A DNA stretch of 64,000 nucleotides, taken from Palsa-601 sp963801185. GTDB lineage: Bacteria; Actinomycetota; Acidimicrobiia; Acidimicrobiales; Bog-793. The stretch covers positions 1,364,001-1,428,000 of the forward strand of contig CAWDDW010000003.1 of the NCBI GenBank assembly GCA_963801185.1. Reading direction: 5' to 3'. Made by a program: the position numbers and the translations under genes. A model generated the notes under the pieces. That model did no database searches. It worked only from the letters and a program-made list of their open reading frames with translations, and was not told the DNA's origin. This document shows positions 53,070 through 62,467 of the stretch, one piece after another; within the stretch, counting starts at the first letter, position 1; the number at the start of each line of letters is the position of its first letter.

Positions 53070-53104
53070 AGGCAAGAGTGTACGAGCGGGGAGTGCGAGA
53101 TCAC

Positions 53105-54664
53105 TCAGGATGCCTCTAGCCGCCAGACCTCGAGTCGACCCTTCACCGGCACCCGCACGTAGCCGAGGGCCGTGGCGTAGTACTCGAAGTTCCGGACGGA
53201 AGGGGCTATGAGCCACGTCGCCAGGTCCGAGGCCGGGTCCACGACCACGTACTCGGGAACTGGCACTGCACTTCTCTGACCCGGCTTCGGCACCATGACG
53301 TTGGCGTCCTTGCTGGCGATCAAGTAGCCGCGTGGCGCTGCTCGTGCCTGGAACAGAGCGTGCGGTGACAGGTAGTTGGCGAGGACGGTCCCGTCAGCGG
53401 CGTAGAGCACGAGGCAGCGAGGCGTGCAGGTGATTACGCGGGCAGCCTGCTGATAGGGCCCGATGGTGACGGTGGCGACCGCCCCCATCGTCAAGACCGT
53501 TCCGATCGCGAACGCCAATGTCGCAGCAGCCGCCGGCACGAGTGCCAACCGCACGACCGCCACCCGCATGAGCGACCCCCGCACCCGCCGGCCGGAGGAC
53601 AGCGTCCGGAGCCCGATCGCGGCGGCCGCGATCACGCCCGGCTCCCAGTCGATCCAGTAGTAGGGGAGCGAGAGGTGCGTCGCCAGGGTGAGGAAGACCC
53701 AGACGCTTGCACTGGCGCCGAGCGCGAAGAGCGCCGCCCCACTCCGGCTGACGAGGGCGACAAGGCAGCACGCGCCGAGCGCCACTGCGACGGGCCAGGT
53801 CAGGCCCGAGGTGGCGTAGGCGAGGCCGGACCACCACGGCGCGAGCAAGTAGAAGTGGTGGCCGATGACTGCGCTCGTCCCGCGAGCCGCATGAGCCGAC
53901 TGGAAGTGCACCATGTCGCGGATCTGGGTGATGGCCAGATGGAACCCGAACGGGGCGTAGACGGCGACCACTATCACGACACAGCCGGCGATGCCGGCCC
54001 CTATCTCCGCCAGGATGCGCCGGCCTTGACCCTTCGCCCGCATCACGACTGGCACGCCGAGGAGCACCGGGGCGACGAACAGGCCCGGCACCTTGGAGCA
54101 TGCCGCTGCCGCACAGGCAGCTCCGGCGAGGAACGGCCACACCACTCCGCCCTGTTTCAACCAGCGCCAGCCGAGGAAGAGCCCTGCGGCGAAGAAGCAC
54201 GCGACGAAGGGGTCGAGCAGGGCGAAACGATCGACGCGAATGGCCTCGAGGCTGACCCCGTTCTCGATCCCCGCTTGCGGGGAGAGCCCCCAGAGGGCTC
54301 CGGCTGCAAGGCCCCATCCCCAGCCGCCGACGTCCCGTACGAACAGGTAGAGGAACACCGCCGTCGTGATCGCAGCCACCGCAGTCACGAGCCGAGCCGT
54401 CGTGATTGTGTCCCCGAAGAGGTAGAGGCCGACCCCGAGCAGCTCCTTTCCGAGGGGCGGGTGCGCGGTGTTGCAGAGCATCTGGCTGTGCTTCAGGTAG
54501 AGGTACCCGCACTTCCTGTAGGCGTACTCGTCGCTCGGCGCGTCGGGGACGGCGATCCTCCACGTGGCGACGAAGACCACGAGAGCGCCGGTCACAAGGT
54601 GGGCGGCGCTCTTGGCAAGAGGTGCTCTCTCCCGTCCGCCCGCCCTCGGGTCTGCCGTCCTCAC
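53105..54664 (-). CDS. Membrane glycosyltransferase, GT39/PMT-like
   Basis: About 519 residues from GTG 54664 with some ten transmembrane helices. The first luminal loop has the acidic pair and block typical of protein O-mannosyltransferase relatives: DAPSDEYAYRKCGYLYLKHS and NTAHPPLGKELLG; the last 120 residues form an extracytoplasmic region. It should use a polyprenyl-phosphate sugar outside the membrane. The open frame continues upstream across nuoA/nuoB but that is antisense and not used. Confidence 0.75.
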   Translation of the reverse strand: MRTADPRAGGRERAPLAKSAAHLVTGALVVFVATWRIAVPDAPSDEYAYRKCGYLYLKHSQMLCNTAHPPLGKELLGVGLYLFGDTITTARLVTAVAAITTAVFLYLFVRDVGGWGWGLAAGALWGLSPQAGIENGVSLEAIRVDRFALLDPFVACFFAAGLFLGWRWLKQGGVVWPFLAGAACAAAACSKVPGLFVAPVLLGVPVVMRAKGQGRRILAEIGAGIAGCVVIVVAVYAPFGFHLAITQIRDMVHFQSAHAARGTSAVIGHHFYLLAPWWSGLAYATSGLTWPVAVALGACCLVALVSRSGAALFALGASASVWVFLTLATHLSLPYYWIDWEPGVIAAAAIGLRTLSSGRRVRGSLMRVAVVRLALVPAAAATLAFAIGTVLTMGAVATVTIGPYQQAARVITCTPRCLVLYAADGTVLANYLSPHALFQARAAPRGYLIASKDANVMVPKPGQRSAVPVPEYVVVDPASDLATWLIAPSVRNFEYYATALGYVRVPVKGRLEVWRLEAS

Positions 54665-54802
54665 TCCGATCGCGGCGGCGGGTGACGGCCTGCGACTGGG
54701 TCCGGATCGGTCGTCCACGGCGTGGCGAAGTGTACGCGGTGCGCCTGACCTACAGTCCCTGGCTGTGGGGACCGGCGCGGAAGCGAGGCCGGTCCCCGCC
54801 GG

Positions 54803-54820
54803 ATGTGACCGCGTGCACAA
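54803..54820. promoter_or_regulatory. Rex-type operator upstream of nuoA
   Basis: ATGTGACCGCGTGCACAA: TGTG, eight-base core, CACAA, one mismatch from TTGTG-N8-CACAA, sharing 14 of 18 bases with the site before rex. It ends 7 bases before TAGAAC (54828-54833), a likely -10, mirroring the geometry at rex. Repression of complex I when NAD+ is high would follow, as for the nuo operon of Streptomyces. Confidence 0.6.
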
Positions 54821-54847
54821 GCGCGTGGTAGAACCCCTTGGAGACCC

Positions 54848-55303
54848 ATGGGAAGCCTCGTTAGTTACCTCCCGATCTTCCTGATGATCGTGCTCGGCAT
54901 CGTGTTTGCCGCGCTGTCGTTCGTCGCATCGAAGCTGCTCGCGCCCTATCGGCCGACCGCGGCGAAAGAGGCGCCCTACGAGTGCGGCATCGTCCCGACC
55001 CACGAGCCCAATCACCGCTTCCCGGTTCGCTTCTATCTCGTCGCGATGATCTTCATCATCTTCGACATCGAGATCATCTTCCTGTTCCCGTGGGCGGTGG
55101 TCTTCAACAAGCTCCACACCTTCGGCCTGGTCGAGATCCTCGTCTTCGCGGCAGCGGTGTTCGTCTCGTTCGTCTATCTCATATCGAACGGCGCTCTCGA
55201 CTGGGGTCCGATCAAGCGCGTCCAGCCGATCGCCACCGAGCAGGAGCGCACGAGCCGCACGACGGTCCGCCGGGTAGGCCCATCGAGCGGCGAAGCCGCC
55301 TGA
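54848..55303 (+). CDS. nuoA: NADH-quinone oxidoreductase subunit A
   Basis: Small membrane-arm subunit of complex I, 151 residues, three helices. APYECGIVPTHEPNHRFPVRFYLVAMIFIIFDIEI contains the conserved Cys loop and Glu-bearing helix (shown here across positions 42-77). The C-terminal 35 residues are a charged tail beyond the usual end. Leads the nuo operon; TTGGAG lies near the ATG. Confidence 0.93.
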   Translation: MGSLVSYLPIFLMIVLGIVFAALSFVASKLLAPYRPTAAKEAPYECGIVPTHEPNHRFPVRFYLVAMIFIIFDIEIIFLFPWAVVFNKLHTFGLVEILVFAAAVFVSFVYLISNGALDWGPIKRVQPIATEQERTSRTTVRRVGPSSGEAA

Positions 55304-55321
55304 CGCGCGAGGAGACAAGCG

Positions 55322-55891
55322 ATGGGGCTTGAAGACCTCAGTCACAACTTCCTGACGGGCCAGCTGGAAGAGCTCGTCAAATGGGCACGGCGCTCGAGCG
55401 TCTGGCCGGCGACGTTCGGCCTCGCGTGCTGTGCAATCGAGATGATGGCTGCCGGGGCGGCGGACTACGACCTCTCTCGCTTCGGCATGGAGGTCTTCCG
55501 CGCCTCGCCGCGCCAGGCCGATCTCATGGTCGTCGCCGGCCGCGTCTCCCAGAAGATGGCCCCCGTGCTCCGGCAGGTCTACGACCAGATGATGGAGCCG
55601 AAGTGGGTCATCTCGATGGGCGTTTGCGCCTCTACGGGGGGGATGTTCGACAATTACGCCATCGTCCAGGGTGTCGACCAGATCGTCCCTGTCGACGTGT
55701 ACGCGCCGGGTTGCCCGCCGAGCCCGCAGACCCTCATCCACGCGATCCTCACGCTTCACGAGAAGATCCGCACAGGCGAGATCACCCGTCGAGGGCCGGA
55801 CGGCGCTGGTGCCGGCATCCACGTCGCCGAGCCCGTGCCCGGGTGGGTCCAGCCCCAAGCCAACCCGGTCCATCTGGGAACGCCGCGGTGA
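55322..55891 (+). CDS. nuoB: NADH-quinone oxidoreductase subunit B
   Basis: 189 residues; carries the terminal [4Fe-4S] cluster N2 next to the quinone site. Ligand cysteines in FGLACCAIEMMAAG, SMGVCASTGGMFDNY and VYAPGCPPSPQTLIHA. Stop overlaps GTG 55888 (GTGA). Confidence 0.95.
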   Translation: MGLEDLSHNFLTGQLEELVKWARRSSVWPATFGLACCAIEMMAAGAADYDLSRFGMEVFRASPRQADLMVVAGRVSQKMAPVLRQVYDQMMEPKWVISMGVCASTGGMFDNYAIVQGVDQIVPVDVYAPGCPPSPQTLIHAILTLHEKIRTGEITRRGPDGAGAGIHVAEPVPGWVQPQANPVHLGTPR

Positions 55892-56392
55892 CCGACGTCA
55901 CCGCGATCGAGACACTCCCCGAGGCTCGCGGAGGTGCGCTCCGCGCAGGTGCGCGGCAAGCTGGTGCTGCACCCGAGCCGCGAGCAATACGTCGCTGCCT
56001 GCCAAGCACTACGCGACCACTCCTTTGTGATGTGCGCCGACCTGTGCGGCGTCGACTACCTCGGTCACCCTGGGCGCGACCTTCCCGAAGGCGTGGAGCC
56101 CCACCGATTCGAGGTCGTCGTGAACTTGCTCTCGATGGAGCCCCCCAGCCGGGTGTCCCTTCGCGTCCAGGTACCCGAGACCGATCCGACGCTCCCGACC
56201 CTCGTGCACATCTACCCCGGCACCGAAGCGATGGAGCGCGAGGTGTTCGACATGTTCGGCCTGAGTTTCGAAGGGCACCCCGACCTCACGCGCATCCTCA
56301 TGCCGGAGGACTGGGAGGGGCACCCGCTCCGCAAGGATTACTCGACGGGACGAGTGCCGGTTCAGTTCAAGGAAGCACCCGGCCCGCGATGA
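55888..56392 (+). CDS. nuoC: NADH-quinone oxidoreductase subunit C, probably frameshifted near the start
   Basis: The recognisable 30-kDa domain (HRFEVVVNLLSMEPPSRVSL, IYPGTEAMEREVFDMFGLSF, PEDWEGHPLRKDYSTGR) is in a frame that can only begin at GTG 55934. The GTG that overlaps the nuoB stop (55888) is in another frame. Removing one C from the run 55917-55920 joins them as IETLPRLAEVRSAQVRGKL, which is the more natural product of about 167 residues. Ends with ATGA overlap to nuoD. Confidence 0.85.
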
Positions 56393-57828
56393 CCGACCAG
56401 ACACCCGAGGAGACGGAGGTTGCCACCGAGCCCGGGGAGACGACGATCCCCGAGGTGACGGGCGCGGGCACCGGCGCCGCGCCGCTCCCTTACGAGCAAG
56501 AGGTCGAGGAGAGGCTTGCTGAGAGGACCTCCGAGGGACCTGAGGAGGAGCTCGATCGGGACAAGACCAACCCCGAAGAGCTCACCATCGAGGAAGGGGC
56601 GATCCTGCGCCTGCCCGAGGGGCTCGTGCTGGACCCGGGCGACGTCGACGTCGAGTTCGGCGAAGACGAGACGATGATCATCAACATGGGGCCGCAGCAC
56701 CCCTCCACCCACGGCGTGCTGCGGATCATGATGGAGCTCCAAGGCGAGACGGTGCTCCGCTCCAAGCCCGTGGTCGGATACCTCCACACGGGGATGGAGA
56801 AGACCGGCGAGGAGCTCACCTACGTCCAGGGCTCGACGAACGTGACCCGGATGGACTACCTCTCGCCGCTCCACAACGAGCTCGTCTACTCGCTCGCCGT
56901 CGAGGAGCTGCTCGGGGTCGAGGTCCCTCCGAGGGCGACGTGGATCCGCATGCTCATGTGCGAGCTCAACCGGATGTCCTCTCACATCATGTGGACGGCG
57001 ACGAACGGGATGGACCTCGCTTCGACCTCGATGATGATCTACGGGTTCCGCGAGAGGGAGATGATCCTCGCCTTCTTCGAGAAGGTGACCGGCCTCCGGA
57101 TGAACCACAACTACATCCGGCCGGGCGGAGTCGCCGCCGAGCTGCCCGACGGCTGGGAGGACGACGTCCAGGCACTTCTCGACACGATCCCCGCCCGGAT
57201 CGACGAGTACGACGAGCTGCTGACGGGCCAGCCGATCTTCCGCGAGAGGACCGAGGGCGTGGGCATCATCAGCCCGGAGCTCGCCCTCGCGATGTCGGCG
57301 ACCGGGCCAATTCTCCGAGCCGCAGGGGTTCCCTGGGACCTACGCCGATCGATGCCGTACATGTACTACGACGAGCTCGACTTCGATGTGGTCGTCGGGA
57401 CCGTCGGGGACACCTTCGACCGCTACGCCGTCCGGCTGAACGAGATCCGTGAGTCCTGCAAGCTCGTAGCTCAGATCCTCGAGCGCCTTCCCGAGGGCGA
57501 CTACAGGACCCAGGACAAGAAGGTGACCCCGCCTCCGCGTGCACGGATCGACGAGTCGATGGAAGCCCTCATCCATCACTTCAAGATCTTCACGCGCGGT
57601 TTCGAGGTCCCCGCCGGGGAGGTCTACACGGCCGTCGAGTCGCCACGCGGCGAGCTCGGCTGCTACCTCGTATCGGACGGGACGAACAAGGCGCACCGGC
57701 TGCATGTGCGGGGGCCGAGCTTCGTCAACCTGCAGTCGCTGCCGGCCATGTTGCGCGGAGGCCTCATCGCCGACGCGATCGCCGTCATCTCCTCGGTCGA
57801 CCCCGTCATGGGGGAGGTGGATCGCTGA
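56389..57828 (+). CDS. nuoD: NADH-quinone oxidoreductase subunit D with acidic N-terminal extension
   Basis: 479 residues; the 49-kDa quinone-site subunit begins at about residue 96 with IINMGPQHPSTHGVLRIMME. GYLHTGMEKTGEEL, RMLMCELNRMSSH and the final SVDPVMGEVDR are canonical. The preceding 95 residues are very acidic and Glu/Thr-rich (PEETEVATEPGETTIPEVTG), longer than in most NuoD proteins. Overlaps nuoC and nuoE by a few bases. Confidence 0.93.
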   Translation: MTDQTPEETEVATEPGETTIPEVTGAGTGAAPLPYEQEVEERLAERTSEGPEEELDRDKTNPEELTIEEGAILRLPEGLVLDPGDVDVEFGEDETMIINMGPQHPSTHGVLRIMMELQGETVLRSKPVVGYLHTGMEKTGEELTYVQGSTNVTRMDYLSPLHNELVYSLAVEELLGVEVPPRATWIRMLMCELNRMSSHIMWTATNGMDLASTSMMIYGFREREMILAFFEKVTGLRMNHNYIRPGGVAAELPDGWEDDVQALLDTIPARIDEYDELLTGQPIFRERTEGVGIISPELALAMSATGPILRAAGVPWDLRRSMPYMYYDELDFDVVVGTVGDTFDRYAVRLNEIRESCKLVAQILERLPEGDYRTQDKKVTPPPRARIDESMEALIHHFKIFTRGFEVPAGEVYTAVESPRGELGCYLVSDGTNKAHRLHVRGPSFVNLQSLPAMLRGGLIADAIAVISSVDPVMGEVDR

Positions 57829-58409
57829 TGGCGCACCTCAACGCCGAAGCTCTTCACACCGCAGAGGCGATAGTCGCCCTCTACCCCGAACGCCGCTCGG
57901 CCCTCATCCCGCTCTGCCACTTGGCTCAGGCACAGGACGGCTATCTCACCGAGGAAGCCATGGAGGACGTCGCCAAGATGTGTGGCGTCTCGCCGGCCGA
58001 GGTCCGGGGAACAGCCTCGTTCTACGACATGCTGCATACCGAGCCGGTGGGAAAGTACGTCTTCGCCGTCTGCACCAACATCGCATGCATGCTGGCCGGC
58101 GCCTACGAGGTCCTCGAGCACGCCGAGCAGCACCTTGGCGTCCAGGCCGGGCAGACGACGGCGGACGGGCTCTTCACGATCGAAGAGGCCGAGTGCCTCG
58201 CCGGTTGTGACCAGGCCGTGTGCTTGCAGGTGAACCATCGTTTCTTCGGGCCGATCGACGAAGACGGCTTCGACCGCCTCGTCGGCGACCTCGCCGCAGG
58301 GCGCCTCGACGACACCGTGCCGCCGCACGGTGTGCTGAACCGGGTGCCAAGGCGCGTCGCGCTCCCGGCCCGCCAGCGCCGCGACCGCGTGGAAGAGGGC
58401 ACGACCTGA
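57828..58409 (+). CDS. nuoE: NADH-quinone oxidoreductase subunit E
   Basis: 193 residues; thioredoxin-like [2Fe-2S] subunit of the NADH module. Ligands in VFAVCTNIACMLAGA and EAECLAGCDQAVCLQ. RSALIPLCHLAQAQDGYLTE is the typical N-terminal helical start. ATG overlaps the nuoD stop; TGATG overlap with nuoF. Confidence 0.95.
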   Translation: MAHLNAEALHTAEAIVALYPERRSALIPLCHLAQAQDGYLTEEAMEDVAKMCGVSPAEVRGTASFYDMLHTEPVGKYVFAVCTNIACMLAGAYEVLEHAEQHLGVQAGQTTADGLFTIEEAECLAGCDQAVCLQVNHRFFGPIDEDGFDRLVGDLAAGRLDDTVPPHGVLNRVPRRVALPARQRRDRVEEGTT

Positions 58410-59731
58410 TGCTGACCGACGCCCCGCGGATCGTCACGGCCCGCCTCGGCCACGAGGACTCGCACACCCTCGAGCGCTATCTCGCCACCGGCGGCTACGA
58501 GGGCCTGCGAAAGGCGCTGTCGATGACGCCCGAGGCGGTGCACGACGAGATCAACACCGCCAGCCTGCTCGGCCGGGGCGGCGCCGGGTTCCCCGCCGGG
58601 CGGAAGTGGTCGATGCTGCGGCAGGCACCGACGACTTACCTCGTCATCAACGGCGACGAATCGGAGCCGGCCACCTTCAAGGACCACCTGCTCATCGAGC
58701 GCGACCCTCACCAGATCGTCGAGGGGACGATCATCGCGGCCTACTCCATCGGCGCCGCGCAGGCCTTCATCTTCTGCCGCGGGGAATTCGCCCTCGGCCT
58801 CGAGCGGCTGCAGCAGGCGGTGAACGAGGCGTACGCCCATGGCGCACTCGGCGCGTCCATATTCGGGTCGGACTTCTCGATCGACCTCGTCGTCCACCCT
58901 GGGGCAGGCGCCTACATCTGTGGCGAGGAGACGGCGCTCCTCGAAGCGCTCGAGGGAAAGCGTGGTTTCCCCCGGATCAAGCCCCCGTACTTCCCCGCCG
59001 TGGTCGGGCTCTACGGAGAGCCGACAGTCGTCAACAACGTCGAGACGATGTCGAACCTGCCCTGGATCGTGCTGAACGGGGGCGCGGCCTTCGCCGCCCT
59101 CGGCGCCGGCACGTCGACGGGTACGAGGCTCTTCGCCCTGTCCGGACACGTCGAGCGCCCGGGTTGGTACGAGCTCGAGATGTCGAAGACGACCTTCAGG
59201 GACTTGATCTACGAACCCTCGCTCGGTGGCGGGGTGCGCAATGCGCGCCAGCTGAAGGCGTTCATCCCGGGCGGGGTCTCGGCGCCGTGGTTCTTCCCCG
59301 AGCACCTCGACATGGGTCTCGACCAGGACGCGGTGGGCCAAGCCGGCTCGATGCTCGGGTCGGGGTCCGTCGTCGTGATGGACGAGACCACATGTGTGGT
59401 GCGAGCCGCGTGGCGGATCACGCGTTTCTTCCACAAGGAGTCCTGCGGCCAGTGCACGCCGTGCCGAGAGGGCAGCGGCTGGGTCGAGAACATCCTGCGG
59501 CGCATCGAGGACGGCTTCGGGCGCGAAGAGGACCTCGATCTGCTGCTCGATCTGTGCGACAACATCGCACCGGGCCTCACGTGGCCGCCGAAACAGACGA
59601 CGATCTGCGTCCTCGGGCCTTCCATCCCCTCGTCCATCGTCTCGGGGATCCACCACTTCCGCGACGAGTTCCTCCTGCACGTGAAAGAGGGGGGCTGCCC
59701 GATGCCGCCGGACGAGGTCCGCCATGTCTGA
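58409..59731 (+). CDS. nuoF: NADH-quinone oxidoreductase subunit F
   Basis: 440 residues; binds NADH, FMN and one [4Fe-4S] cluster. GRGGAGFPAGRKWSM (NADH), CRGEFALGLERL and YICGEETALLEALEGKRGFP (FMN), and the cluster motif ESCGQCTPCREGSGW with a fourth Cys further on. Overlaps nuoG by 8 bases. Confidence 0.95.
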   Translation: MLTDAPRIVTARLGHEDSHTLERYLATGGYEGLRKALSMTPEAVHDEINTASLLGRGGAGFPAGRKWSMLRQAPTTYLVINGDESEPATFKDHLLIERDPHQIVEGTIIAAYSIGAAQAFIFCRGEFALGLERLQQAVNEAYAHGALGASIFGSDFSIDLVVHPGAGAYICGEETALLEALEGKRGFPRIKPPYFPAVVGLYGEPTVVNNVETMSNLPWIVLNGGAAFAALGAGTSTGTRLFALSGHVERPGWYELEMSKTTFRDLIYEPSLGGGVRNARQLKAFIPGGVSAPWFFPEHLDMGLDQDAVGQAGSMLGSGSVVVMDETTCVVRAAWRITRFFHKESCGQCTPCREGSGWVENILRRIEDGFGREEDLDLLLDLCDNIAPGLTWPPKQTTICVLGPSIPSSIVSGIHHFRDEFLLHVKEGGCPMPPDEVRHV

Positions 59732-62467
59732 CGTGACAGCCGCGATCGACCAGGTGACTCTCACCATCGACGGCCGCACCGTCACAGCCGCTCACGGCGA
59801 GCTGATCATCGAGGCAGCCGAGCGAGCCGGCGTCTTCATCCCCCGGTTCTGCTACCACCCCCGGATGAAGCCTGTCGGAATGTGCCGCATGTGCCTCGTC
59901 GAGGTCTCCGGGCCGCGCGGGCCAAGCCTGCAGCCCGCCTGCTTCGTGTCTGTGGGCGAGGGCCAGGAGATCGAGACGGCCTCGCCGGCGGCCCGCAAGG
60001 CCCAGCAGGGCGTGCTCGAGTTCCTCCTCGTCAACCACCCGCTCGACTGCCCCGTCTGCGACAAGGGCGGGGAGTGCCCGTTGCAGGACCAGGCGATGAG
60101 CCATGGGCCGGGCGAGTCACGGTTCATCGAGGAGAAGCGCCACTTCGCCAAACCCATCGCCCTCGGCCCACTCACGCTCCTCGACCGCGAGCGCTGCATC
60201 CAGTGCGCTCGCTGCACCCGGTTCGCCGAGGAGATAGCGGGCGAGCCGCTCATCGATTTCTTCAGCCGTGGTGACAAGATCGAAGTGGCCGTGTTCCCCG
60301 AGCGGCCCTTCACGTCGTACTTCTCCGGCAATACCGTCCAGATCTGCCCAGTCGGCGCCCTCACCGCGGTGCCGTACCGCTTCAAGTCCCGCCCGTGGGA
60401 CCTGGAACAGGTCGAGACCACCTGCACATTCTGTGCCGTCGGGTGCCGGGTGGCGATGCAGTCGTCGGCGGGCAGGGTCGTGCGATTCCTCGGTATCGAC
60501 TCCGGGCCGGTCAACCAGTCCTTCCTCTGTGACAGGGGCCGTTACGGCTTCGAGGCGATCCACGCGACCGAGCGCTTGACCGAGCCGCTCGTGCGCACCG
60601 AAGGCGAACTGGCACCGGCTACCTGGAACGCCGCGTTGCGAGCGGTCGCGGCGGGCATCCGCCATGGGTTGTCCTCGCAGGGCGCGTCGTCGATCGGCAT
60701 CATCGGCGGGGCACGGCTGCCGAACGAGGACCAGTATGCGTGGTCAAAGCTCGCCCGTGCCGTGATCGGCACGGACAACGTCGACGCACAGCTCGGCGAC
60801 GGCCTGCCGGGCGCGCTCGTCGCGTCGTTGCCCCATGCGACCATCGACGACGCCTGCTCGGCCAAGGCCGTGGTGCTCCTCACCGGTGACCTGCGCGAAG
60901 AGCTGCCTGTGCTGCACCTGAGGCTGCGTATGGCGGCCGCTCACGACGGCCTCAAGATCGTCGACTGCTCGCCGGTCCCGACGTCACTCTCGGAGGTGTC
61001 GGCAGCAGTGGTGCCCGGACGCCCCGGAGAGGCCGCAAGCCTGGCGGAGGCCCTCGTCGCACCGGAAGGATCGGTCCCAGAGGTCGCCGGCGTCAGCTCT
61101 GCAGCCGTCAGCTCTGCGCGAGCCGTACTGGCGGGCTTGGCGGCGAGCGACGTGGTGGTCGTCATCGGTCGCACGTCGGTGTCGGAGAGTGCCGAGTCGC
61201 TCGCCGCTGCCGCTGCGGTCCTGGCACAGGGTTGGGAGGGCGTGCGTTTCCTGACGGCGTTGCGCCGCTCGAACGTGCGCGGCGCGATCGACATGGGCCT
61301 CGCGCCCGGTCTGCTCCCCGGCCGGGTGACGCTCGAGGCGGGTCGCGGATGGTACGAGATCCAGTGGGGGACGGTCCCCGGCGCCACCGGGCTCGACACT
61401 CGCGGGATGCTCGAGGCGGCGGCTGCCGGGGCACTGCGCGTGCTCGTGCTCGTCGGAGCTGACCCCTTGGTCGACTTCCCCGACCGCGACCTTGCGACCC
61501 GGGCTCTCGAGGCCATCCCGTTCCTCGTCGCGATCGACACCTTGCCGTCGGCCTCGGCACAACTCGCCGACGTCGTATTGCCGGCGGCCGGCTTCGGCGA
61601 GCGATCGGGCACGATCACGAACCTCGAAGGCCGGGTGTCACGGCTCGCCCAGAAGGTGGTCGCACCGGGACTCGCGGGCTGACTGGGTGATCGCGTCCGA
61701 GATTGCAGAGCACCTCGGCTACGACCTCCAGTTCGACCATGTCGAAGGGATCTGGGAAGAGATCGAGGAGGTCGCGCCTTCTCACCGCGGCGCCACGGTG
61801 GGGGCCGTGTACGGGGCTTCGGCACCTGACGGAGTGGTCGTCCCCGTCGGGTCGGTAGCTCTGGGGCAGGCCGGCCAGATCACGACCCGCAGGCCGCTCG
61901 ACCCCATTGCCACCCCGGGGATCGACTCGGTCAATACCCAGGGTGCGCCCTTGTCGGCCGGGGCGGCGGAGATCTCGAGCGGGGAGGTGGCCGAGTCAAT
62001 GGAGATCGAGGGCCTCGTCGCCGGCGCGCCCGAGCCCCACCGAGAGCGTCATCGCCGGTAGCAGCGTCGCCCGGCCGCAGCTGGTCGCTTTCGATGCCTC
62101 CCGTTGGCCGGCGCCTGCCGTGCCGGTGCCGGATTCGTACTCTCTGAGGCTCGTGGCCCGGAGGTCGCTTTACGACCAGGGGACGCTCGTACAAGCGTCG
62201 CCGTCGCTCGGCGTGCTTGCCCCGGGCCAACAGCTCCACATGCGGCCGAGAGAGGTCGAGCAGCTCGGTGTCGTCTCCGGAGGTCAGGTGAGGGTCCGCT
62301 CGGCGCGGGGCGAGCTCATCGTGCCAGTGGTTGCGGACGAGCGCGTGCCGGCCGGCGTGGCCACGCTCGGGCTCAACCTGACGCCGGTCGACGAGGCCGG
62401 CGCCACGGCACTGATCGACAGCGACGAGCCAGCGCAGCTCGTCCGGGTGGAGACCGTGGAGGGCTGA
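59724..62467 (+). CDS. nuoG: NADH-quinone oxidoreductase subunit G, with two frameshifts
   Basis: Large electron-wire subunit, about 910 residues when repaired. N-terminal cluster ligands: CYHPRMKPVGMCRMCLVEV, HPLDCPVCDKGGECPLQDQ, CIQCARCTRF, then the molybdopterin-fold CTFCAVGCRVAMQ. The first frame stops at 61682 just after VAPGLAG; reading resumes as DWVIASEIAEHLGYDLQFD. A second slip near 62035 leads into SVIAGSSVARPQLVAFDASR and the molybdopterin-dinucleotide-like C-terminal barrel (LHMRPREVEQLGVVSGGQVR). All cluster ligands precede the breaks. Confidence 0.9.

Noticed and set aside
54665..55873. Minus-strand frame extending the membrane glycosyltransferase by about 400 residues across nuoA and nuoB
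   Set aside because: It is antisense to two unmistakable complex I genes, lacks membrane helices in the added part and is explained by high GC content.
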